Positions 50,395 to 62,300 of a stretch of DNA of 64,000 nt are shown piece by piece. The notes below the pieces were generated by a model. It was not told the DNA's origin. It did no database searches and worked only from the letters and a program-made list of their open reading frames with translations. This DNA comes from Arbacia lixula (taxonomy: Eukaryota > Echinodermata > Echinoidea > Arbacioida > Arbaciidae): the NCBI GenBank assembly GCA_963669155.1, contig OZ022595.1, forward strand, positions 20,142,991-20,206,990, read 5' to 3'. Positions within the stretch are counted from its first letter, which is position 1. Every line of letters starts with the position of its first letter. The translations under genes were made by a program, and so were the position numbers.

Positions 50395-53300
50395 TCTCTC
50401 TCTCTCTTCCTCTCTCTCTCTCTCTCTCTCTCTCTTCCTCTCTCTCTCTGTCTACTCATACTTCCAGGAATGCCAAACACATCTATTGGTATTAATGAAA
50501 GAGTAAAGTACATGTCGTGTCAATTAAAAACTGTAGTACATTGCTCTCTCTTGTTTTGTTTCCTGTAGGTGTGTCGGTTACTTGGTCATGTGTCCAGCCT
50601 GCCTCCACTGACCATTACGTGTGACCATGCAGAGAGCAGTATTGCCACACTGGACTCTCAGGTAAACCAAGTCACCATCTCTTGTTCTCAGTTTGATGTG
50701 ATGCCTGCTCCAGAGCTGCCAAGTCTCCCTACTTTCACTGGAGACTCCATGAAAATAGACCAATATTACTGCATTCATTTGGATTTCATCTCATCAACCA
50801 ATCTCCCTGATTATTGATAGATTATTGTCATTAGGTTGTATGCATTTGATAGACATCTCCCTGATTTCTGATGGAATTTCCCCAAATCTTCCTGATTGTT
50901 GAGTTTCATTGTTGGTAGCTCTGCTGCTTTTCAACTTGTATTTAAAATTATTCCAAATTTGGTATATTTTTAATGATTTTATCAAACAAGAATGAGTCCA
51001 CTGGCCATGGCTGAGTTGCACTCCATGAATCATGGGTCCTTGCAGTATTTGTTATTACCTGTTACTTTCAACAAAATTGTAACTTCCGTGGAAACACCCA
51101 ATATTTGGATGGAATTGATATCTGTCCTATCTTTAAAAACTTTTTTCCAGTTTTGTAATTGAGTGGTGACTCAAGACTAATTTGATCTGTCTCATGGTTC
51201 AGACTAACACTGAGTGAAATATAGACCAAAAAGGAAGGAGTTGCTTCGCTGCAGTTTTGGTCTCAAACTTTCAGACTCGACAACAACATTGCACTTATGG
51301 CAAGTATTATTCAGTATCGCCTCATCTCTGAGTACTACTGACGCTTCAACTTTTATCTGTCAGACAAATTACTGCCTCGTGTGTGCATTACTAGTGAAAA
51401 AAAACTTACAGATGGGGCTTATAGATTTAAATATATAAATTTGTTCTTCGTTTGCTCATCCCTCTAGATGACCGGTGCAGCCATCACTCTGGCTATGAAC
51501 CACAACAGTAAGATAGCCAGGGAGAACCTCGACGTCTTCAATGATGCCTGGGAGTGCCAGGTCAACGACCTCAGTCTTCTGGTCAAGGAGGTCCACGACT
51601 GCTGCTTCGGCAAGACAAGTAAGGACATTTGGTCTAGTCATCTGCTCTGTACCCAGGGTGTGTTTAGCTGGGATGTAGAAGGGTGGGTAAGAGAGAGATG
51701 TATAATATGAAAGAATGAAGGGGTTGCACGACTGCTGCTTCGGCAAGACAAGTAAGGACATTTGGTCTAGTCATCTGCTCTGTACCCAGGGTGTGTTTAG
51801 CTGGGATGTAGAAGGGTGGGTAAGAGAGAGATGTATAATATGAAAGAATGAAGGGGTTGCACGACTGCTGCTTCGGCAAGACAAGTAAGGACATTTGGTC
51901 TAGTCATCTGCTCTGTACCCAGGGTGTGTTTAGCTGGGATGTAGAAGGGTGGGTAAGAGAGAGATGTATAATATGAAAGAATGAAGGGGTTGCACGACTG
52001 CTGCTTCGGCAAGACAAGTAAGGACATTTGGTCTAGTCATCTGCTCTGTACCCAGGGTGTGTTTAGCTGGGATGTAGAAGGGTGGGTAAGAGAGAGATGT
52101 ATAATATGAAAGAATGAAGGGGTTGCACGACTGCTGCTTCGGCAAGACAAGTAAGGACATTTGGTCTAGTCATCTGCTCTGTACCCAGGGTGTGTTTAGC
52201 TGGGATGTAGAAGGGTGGGTAAGAGAGAGGTGTATAATATGAAAGAATGAAGGGGTTGCACGACTGCTGCTTCGGCAAGACAAGTAAGGACATTTGGTCT
52301 AGTCATCTGCTCTGTACCCAGGGTGTGTTTAGCTGGGATGTAGAAGGGTGGGTAAGAGAGAGATGTAAAATATGAAAGAATGAAGGGGTTGCACGATTGC
52401 TGCTTTGACAAGACAAGTAAGGACATTTCGTCTAGTCATCTGCTCTGTACCCAGGGAGTGTTTAGCTGGGATGTAGAAGGGTGGGTAAGAGAGAGATGTA
52501 AAATATGAAAAAATGAAGGGGTTGCACAACTGCCTATTCGGCAAGACAAGTAAGGGCATTCCTTCTATTCAGCCGCTCTGTACCCAAGGTAGGTTTAGCT
52601 GGGATGTAGAAGGGTGGGTAAGAGAGAGAGATGTAAAATATGAAAGAATGAAGGGGTTGCACGATTGCTGCTTCGGCAAGACAAGTAAGGACATTTCGTC
52701 TATTCATCTGCTCTGTACCCAGGGTGTGTTTAGCTGGGATGTAGAAGGGTGGGTAAGAGAGAGGTGTAAAATATGAAAGAATGAAGGGGTTGCACGATTG
52801 CTGCTTTGGCAAGACAAGTAAGGACATTTCATCTAGTCATCTGCTCTGTACCCAGGGTGTGTTTAGCTGGAATGTGGAAGGGTGGGTAAGAGAGAGGTGT
52901 AAAATATGAAAGAATGAAGGGGTTGCACAATTGCTGCTTTGGCAAAACAAGTAAGGACATTTCGTCTATTCATCTGCTCTGTACCCAGGGTGTGTTTAGC
53001 TGGGATGTAGAAGGGTGGTTAAGAGAGAGATGTAAAATATGAAAGAATGAAGGGGTTGCACGATTGCTGCTTCGGCAAGACAAGTAAGGACATTTGGTCT
53101 ATTCATCTGCTCTGTACCCAGGGTGTGTTTAGCTGGGATGTAGAAGGGTGGGTAAGAGAGAGGTGTAAAATATGAAAGAATGAAGGGGTTGCACGATTGC
53201 TGCTTTGGCAAGACAAGTAAGGACATTTCATCTAGTCATCTGCTCTGTACCCAGGGTGTGTTTAGCTGGAATGTGGAAGGGTGGGTAAGAGAGAGGTGTA

Positions 53301-56300
53301 AAATATGAAAGAATGAAGGGGTTGCACAATTGCTGCTTTGGCAAAACAAGTAAGCGCATTCCCCTCATTCAGCCGCTCTGTACCCAGGGTGGGTTTAGCT
53401 GGGATGTGGAGGGGAGGGTCAGAGAGAGATTTAAAAGACAATATCATAGAATGACCTTACATAATTCTGACAGTGCTGGGTAAATGAAGAAGGTTGCATG
53501 ACTTTGGCAAGACATGTCAGACCATTTCTTCATACATGTTGGTGGTTCTAACATTATTCCAGTATATTATGTTGCATTTTTCTGATTAATTTTTAGCTAT
53601 GCAACTTGCTGAGCAATGTCTGCCCATCCTTGTTTAGTTACTTCCTCTGTTTTTAGTTACTAAGTGGTTTTTTACTTATTTGTGTTTTTCTTCTCGCCAT
53701 TTTCTTTCCAGATAATAAACAAGTGTATCTATCACTTCCAAGACCAGGGGTAAGCGTTTTCTCAAGATGTCATTCTTTCCTTCTCAATCACTTCCCAATC
53801 ATTGTCTTCCCCTTCAGACATTCAATCATTTGAGTTGCGCTTTTGACCGTTTGAAAGCTCTTGACGTCCGATACCCTTTTCTTTCATCTTGAATGCTCAA
53901 CATCCATGCTTGAGAGGTGTGCAAAGTATTGGAGAGGGATTTTCTCCATCATGGTTTTCCAAAATAGATTGAAATGAAGTGGACTCGTCATTTTTGTCTT
54001 CAACTTTTGCAATTTCTCCCAATTGTTTACTTTCTCCCCTTTCTCCTTGTGTGTTTTGTGCCGTGTCCACTCCGGTATTTTTTGTTAAATCCCCAAATTT
54101 ACCATTTCCCAGCATATTTTTCTGATATTGTAGATATCACCCCTTTAGGGATGTTACATGCTTGTAGATATATCTATGATATCTTTAATAATCTATCTTC
54201 CCAAGCCTTTGTTGATGCTTACAGACAAATAGTACTACTTGTGTTATTTGGGTGATTCCACAGGGTTGGGGCAATTTTTATGACATACCACAACTCCAAA
54301 TCCATATATTTTTCAAACCAGCCAAATATAGTCCAATAATGACATGAGCAAACAAATGGCGTCCCATCCAGTATTATTTCTCAAAAACCATGGCATATTG
54401 CAATTTGACTTATGAAAATTTCTTGTCCACGTAAAAACAATATGATGTCCCTGTAATGGTGGTAGGTTTTTGTATGCCTGTTGCTTCAAATCCATAAAAG
54501 ATGTCCATTTTTAACATCTATTACTGAAAAAAGAGATTTCAAAACTTAACTACCTCTGAATTGATCTTCATGGTGAACTGCAAAGGTTGATACCGCCGTT
54601 ACATGGACATTGCATGAAAACTTTGCCCCAACCCAATGGAATGACACGTATACCCAATGCTATAATAGATATACAGATAATGTGTATTTTTAGAGTGATA
54701 ATTTATCCCTTATTCTGTTCTGTTCCCCACTGCAAAATCCTGTCATTCTGTTTTTAGTGTGCTGTACAATTACTGTCATTTTATGTAATCAAATTACTCA
54801 GCAAGATAGTTCCTTCTATAACCTATATATAGATATATTTCCTACAAATTTTATTTATGCAAAGTTAGATATTAAGATTTTCATCAATACTTACAGCTTT
54901 TTCCAACTAATGTCATATGTGCCTAAATCCCCCAAATACCTTTCCCTCCCTCGCTTTATTTTGCGTTGTTTTTAAAGACTTTTAATTATTCTGTTTGGAT
55001 TCAAACTTTCAAAATCAGTTGTATTGCAATCAAACCATTTGCAAGAATGGAAGGAAAGATATTTCCAAACCTTGACATTTAACGCTCTCAGTACCCAACT
55101 ACTAAAATGCCATTTAGTTTCTACAAATTTACGTGCCATAGACAATGAGAGGGTAAATGCCACTTTGATTTATCTTTCTACTGCTATGCTTTATGTTTGT
55201 GTGTGTGTCTTTGAGCAATCTGAAGAAGATTTTCTCCTTATCATTTGAATTTTGTTTGTTTGCACTTTTAGGATGACGTTGTAAGTATTCTTAGGGGCCT
55301 CCTTGCCTGTGCGTTTCATTGCTATGGGTTCATTCTGCATTCTGCCTCATCCTATATTATCTTCATCTTCATTCCTCTCTCACATCCAAACCTCACTGAA
55401 TTAACCGCTAATATATCCTTCCTTTGAAGAATTGGATATATTGGATGCATTGGTTGGACAGGAAAACAATAAAAGCATGAATAATTATGTTTTTGATTGA
55501 TGAAAACTGACATAACTTGCACCAGGTGGGACTACACGAGGGAGAAATTAATAGTTCTTGGGTATAACAGCGTATGTGGTGATTTTGTTATGATGAGTTG
55601 TGTAAAGGGAGTGTATACCTTTTGCAGACGTCACCAAATTCTGTAAAACATTGCATGTACCACAAGAGCCACATCCAGGGCCCTGTTGCATAAAACCATT
55701 AATGGTAACTCTGCCATCAATAGCCACCTTCTAACTCTATTTGATCTTGACTCTAAACTCTCAACATGCCACCTGCAATATTTTTGCACCTCTAATCCAC
55801 AGACATCAATGGAGTTTTCTTTTCTTGGCACAAGAAGTGTTTATACTATCTAGAATGAATGGTCTCTCTTCAAGACTGAATGAAGTGACTAATCATGATT
55901 AATATATACAGGCCACTAATTGATTCATTGATATAACCAATGCATGAGTCCGTGCAAGATGACTAATTGAAATAATTAACAGTGAGGATTTATCAATTTA
56001 CCATTATCAAGATCTAAGCAAACACACCTCAAAGTTAATTTTTAATGGTATTAGTATTGTTCTTAATCTTCATCTGGTTATAAATATTGTTCATATTATC
56101 ATGATTAGTATTATTATTTTTACATTATTATTATTATTATTATCATAATTGTTGATATCATCATGAATGGCAGTATTTCATTGCAACTATACTCCTTCAT
56201 TACATTGCTATGCCATGATGCTATGGTACCATAGTAACATAGTAACATCATTGTAAACACAACATATCGTCTCTAAGCTTTCATTATAACATCCTTACCA

Positions 56301-59300
56301 TGTGATATGTACTGCTTCATTAGAATTTGTATGGAAATGCAAAAGGTTTTCCATCTTTCATAACTATAAAGTGAACTTTCTCACAGGCTAACACTTGTAT
56401 ATGTCAACAGATATTATATATGCATTGGCATATAGAAGATTTAAGTTGACATTCAGTATTAGCGTGTATCACGAGGATGGCATTTAATAGAATATCCCTT
56501 GTCTGTTTACAGAGATGTAAGAGTCTTTCTCAGTCAATATTTATTTATATGTAACCTTGCATCTTTCAGCTTGATGATTGAATTCTATGCGTGCTGCATA
56601 CGTACAGTATGTATTCCCACAAGTTATATATACACATCATATAGGATGTCCTTGAGTTTGGCACGCATAGGATTCAACACTAGCATGCTGACTTGGCTAT
56701 AGATCAGGCACATGTTGGGCTTTGCCAAAAATACAGGATCTGCATAATGTTTACAGTACAATGCATTCATAATCTTCTTTTTACTTTATCCTTTCTGTGC
56801 CAGATTTACTGCTGTTTTATGGGATTTTTGTCTATTTCTTGTAAAAAAAAAAAAGTCACATGTGGCATTCAAAGAGTTGAAGTGTTTTCTTGTTCAGCTG
56901 ATTTATTTTGGGAAGAGACAAAATACAAGATGAATTACTTGTGAAGCTTCTCCACAGCAGAAACTGAATTTGGTGGTATCAAAAACAGGAACAGACATTT
57001 TGTACTAATAAATACTATTTACAAAATAGTACAATTTTTTGTAACTCCATGTGGTTGAGTTCTTTTGGGATATTTGACCCACTTATGGGGTGAGGAAAGG
57101 AAAAGAACGAATGAAAACAGGACAGATTATTTTATTGTGTGTTTGTAACACTTTCTCAAGATTATTTTTAGCTTTTTGGGGGCGTTTTTTAAACCACAAA
57201 TAAATGGGATGGAATGGAGGTAGAAGAAGAGGGTGCTGATGAGAGTTGTGAATTACTCACAAAACAGCTAGACAGACAAAAAGCAGAAAGAAAGGAGAGA
57301 GGCAAAATGTAGAGAAATTGTAAAGAAAGAAAAAATACAACCACATGGTACCACCGAAAACTACTATTTTCTAACCGGTATTTCTTAGTACACTCGCATC
57401 ATGGAAACATTCCAAGAACATTTAAGACATTTTATAGTCGGCTGTATTGCATGAAGTCTCAAGATTCCTCATTGCATCCAAGGTTGACATGACATGGGTC
57501 AAAGGTCAAAGGTGTCTTGCATGATGTAGTCTGGCTTTCAGGCTGTTAGACATTTCTGATCCAAACTGAAAAGTAGAGTCTGGTACTCATAAGACTAGTC
57601 CCTGAAGCATTCTCCTCTAGGGTGAGCCAGAGGAGAAATCAAAACTGATTAGTCTATATCAGCCAGACCCACTTATTATATTCTTTGGTTTAAAAATGTC
57701 AAACAGCATTGAAGCCAGGCTATGCATGATGTTGCACTATCCCATTTGTTGAGTTCAGTATTTATGCTTTGAACATATATTGGTGTTCATGAAAATGTGT
57801 CAGGTACATGTACATCGGTCTCTCCATTCATGTTTATTCTGATTTTTCACTGTATTTTTATTTGTTTATTTTGATCATGTAATATCTCGTAATTGACTTT
57901 CATAATTTTAGCATTTGGAATAACATGTAGTGATGGCAAACCAATATTATAATAATTTGTTGTACTTCAGGGAATTAACCAAATATGGTATAATAATTAT
58001 GTTGGATTATCATTTTTCATTCTGAAAAGTATATCACACATCATCCTTTCATCCACGTGTCACATTTTAAAGAAAACATTAGTCAAATATCCATTACATC
58101 AAACGAATTTCACACAAATGTTGCATTGCCAAGGTTTTCTTGTGTACAAGTTTACCTGGGTTAAGTTAGAATTTGTGTAGAGTCATGCTATGCTCAGGAC
58201 CTGAGACAGAGAAATCAAAGTGTTAGTTCCTGGGATTGAATGACTTCAGTCCTGTATTGTTTTATTGGTACAGTAATTTAATTTACATGTTCTTTGTAGG
58301 TTTATATAATAAGAGGATGTTTGCAAATACATTCATTTTTTTTTTAATTCTATTCAATTCTTCATTCATTTAACAAACAAGAATAAAGAAGTTTCATGAA
58401 CAATGAATATAAGGCATCATTAGAAAGCCGATGGCTTGTGAGGTGTTACATGTAGATGTAGTACTGCCAAAAGTTATCGTATCAATCAATCGTCAATTTT
58501 ATTCATTACTTTGTACTGTAGATCTGCCATCAATGCACACTAATTCACAGTGGATGATCATAACCAATCATTGTTTGATTTCTCTGCACATTAACATAAT
58601 CATGGGATTAATATCAGTCATATTTAAAGGGATAGTCCACCATGAAATTAAGTTGATTTTAAATCAAGCAAAAACATGAAAGAAACATATAAGTGAAGTT
58701 TTGATGAAAATCCGTCGAAGGACAAGAAAGTTACAATTATTTAAAATTATTGAAAAACTGTTGTTGTTTTTTTACTGAAAAGGATATGCATCATTTTCCC
58801 TGTGCATTTGATACATCATTGGAAACCCATATGTACACACATACCTCAATGAAAAAAAGTTTTTATCAAAAACAGAAATAAAGCAATTTATGGAATAATA
58901 CACCACAAAGTGTAAGGGAAAGCACCTCAGGTGAGACAACACAAAATAACTATTTTATTAGATCATAACTTTCTTATCCTTTGACGGATTTTCGTCAAAT
59001 CTTTAACCAATACGTTTTATTCATATTCCTGCTTTTATTGAAATCAAGTTAACTTCAAGGTGGATTTTCCCTTTAACACCCCAGGAAAACATTGTGAGTT
59101 GTATTAGCAGGGGATCCGTTTAAGCCTGATATCATGACACAAATCATCTGAAATATGTTTCTCATAATATGAAGCCACGAGGGAAAACAATGTTTAATTT
59201 GCAGAGGCTCTTTTATTATTTTCTGTTTGATTTGATCACCTTGACCTCCCACTACTAGGTCAGGATCAGGGTACTTTCTAGTGGAAGTTGATTATTGCTA

Positions 59301-62300
59301 CCCTTCTCTGTCTATTATTTGTTTGTCATGTATTGCTGCTAAAACAGAACAAGCATATCCCTTGGTGTGTTGATTCTTAAATGGTAAACTGATCCATCAC
59401 TTTAGCTTGAGTGAAGCAACCATGACAACATCCATATAAATAACTGGCATTATAGCAAGGATCTTTGGCAAACTACAGTACCTCCATAGGAACACACCTT
59501 ACAGCTTCCAGTATGTAATTTTTTATATTATTGCAGTTCCTAATTTGCCTTATTCTTAGCCTTATATATGACATATAGCTTGATGATGTCCTGCTTGTAA
59601 AATCTGTGAGAATTAAAAGAGTCTAAATTTTATATCAGCTTGCATTTTGGTGACGTTAAAGGTCAGAGGTAGAAGACTACAGGACGCATGATCAATTTTC
59701 CTTGTTCTGAGATAAAGCTTGATGATGTCCTGCATGTAAAATCTGTGAGAATTAAAAGAGTCCAAATTCATTTCTCTACATATCAGCTTGCATCTTTGGT
59801 GACTTAAAGGTCAGAGGTAGAAGTGGTGAACACTAAACAACGCATGGTCAATGGAATGCCATTCTGACATGACCATGGATCATATTCTAGTTTGAATTCA
59901 GGAATCATCTCCAAGTGATCAAATTGTTGCAGTAAAACAACATTTGGACAGAGTAGTGATTGCAAAGGAGTTTTATCATGATTACAGTTTTTATTACTAC
60001 TACTTTACATTACCTCTCTATCACATATATATATATATATATATATATACCCTCTGCACATGAATAACACTTTTTCTCATTAATCCATGCACATCTACTG
60101 TATATTGATCTAAATGTCTACATCAAGCTGCCAACCATTCTTATTCCTGAGGAATTATTTCTCTTTTTTTATGGACAAAAAACAATATTTCTGAATATGA
60201 AATTCCCCTTTTATTACAAAATCCAATGTAAAATTATCTAAAATTGCCATCATAAGATGAATGTAAGATTTATATATTTCCCCACAAATATAATTTCAGA
60301 ACTATACAAAATACACCAGTAACTAAGATACTTACAAGCACATAGGATGAATGAGGGCCCTGTTTTATAAAGAATTGCGATTGATCGCAACTTGATTCGT
60401 CATTGATATCAATCTCTTTTCATTATAGATATTGGATTGGATTTCAGATCATTCACAACTATTTATAAGGCATGTACCTGGTCTATTCTAGCAAAATATA
60501 ATTTCAAAGTATACAAAATAAATATGTGACCATCAATCATCAGAACAACATATCAAATATTTTGCCTAGAACTGTTGGCAGCCAAAAACATACATTGGAA
60601 TATAAGAAGAAGAATTGCAAAAATGTTTTTTTCTGAATGTTGTGAAAAATTTGAGAATGATATGAAGCTATGAATCAATAATTCATTATTGTAATATTTA
60701 AGGTTGAGTGGTTGGCAGCCATGTATCTGTATGTATGTATGTTTGTCTCTATATCTGTGTGATCATTAATTTTCCATCACTCACTCCCCCAGAAACACGG
60801 CACCACGGTGAAAGCAGCTAAACCGGTCAAGCTTGATGCTCAGGTATGGGACAGGATGGGGCGGTTCTCTAACTGAGCGCGCTGGGGAACCTTTGATATC
60901 AAAATGGGGATATAACATTTTTAAATATAAGAATTATTTCAGAGAGATACTTATGAAAAGTTATGACTATTCTGAAAATTGTCAAAAATTGAGGGCTTTG
61001 GTAACCCATGATGTTACAAGGGGGGCAAATCAACCTTTTAACTAGAATGTCAGAAATATTTTTATGAAACTTAAAAGATGATATGAAACCTGTGAATCTA
61101 TAAAGTTTGGGAGTTGCCATAGCAACACATGTTTTTATTGGATGCTATGTTTTGAGGTGTATTTTTTTCCATTGTTCATTAATAATTGGTCTTCAAAGCC
61201 CTGATTTGCTTGGTCCAAACATTCAAAACGAATGTTTGGATTTCATTAATTTAGCTTTCCTCCTCTGGACTCGTTATCCTCCGATCAAACATTCCTCCCA
61301 TACAAATATATAATCATAAAATTTCACCTCCCTGATGTTAATCTCAATTTTGTATCCATGTTTGAAAATACCATAGCAATATAGTTTAATAATATTCCAA
61401 CATTATTTCATCCTTATTATACTTATAATATACAGTGAGTTCATTCTTAACTTCTAGTCATATTGATAACCTTTTATTTATTTATGCATACATGTTTAAT
61501 CACCAATTATTTAATGTTAATATAATTAATTCTAATTCAGACATGGTTGAATATCTCCTACATTACTCTCATAATTTTGGTCTGCCTGAATATTAAGTTG
61601 TTACAAACAAGCATGTACCAACAAATCTAGCCATTGATCGTCCGATGTGAACTAAAACAAATCTATTCTCCTTTTATAATTTGTTTGTTAGATGAACAAA
61701 TGTGAACACTCAGTAAAAACTGTGATAATTTTTCCACACCTGAATGTCAGGGACAGCACATCAAACATATATTTAGGGGGGAGATGATGAGTGATACACC
61801 CTCTCAAGTTCTATTTAAACTTTTGGTGCACCCCATGAAGATTAATTTCTGTTGTGCTTGCAGATAAAAATGTTGGTGCACATATTTCAACTACACCTCT
61901 TTTTACTAATGTGTGGATTTTGGTGAATGAAACTTAAAGCACTTTGGCAGGCTTGGGACTCATGTGAATGGTTTGCTGGAATAGCATTGTTTAACCCAAC
62001 AATTTCTGGCACTTGTAATGATTCAAAGCATAATAATCAGTTGCTGTGACAACATGTTATGTAACATCTCACCTCTGAACGTTATCATCATATTGTAAAG
62101 CCAAGAGCGCCCTCTTTCACCCATATACTACATTTGTACGCCATCCCATATAATATCTCTTTTCAGGAGCAAGCCAAGATTGCAAAGGTCGGGCTGGAGG
62201 TCAAGCTGCTGACCTCAGAGGTCGACGCTGAGACGGAGAAGTGGGAGGATCAGACGGACGACATCGTCAAGCGAGCAAAGAACATGTCCAGCATGGCCTA

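Noticed and set aside
51664-52827. Series of near-identical 76-codon minus-strand frames (MSLLVLPKQQSCNPF...)
   Set aside because: They repeat at the 133-bp array period and are the reverse strand of exon-edge copies. Because 133 is not a multiple of three, they are not one protein.
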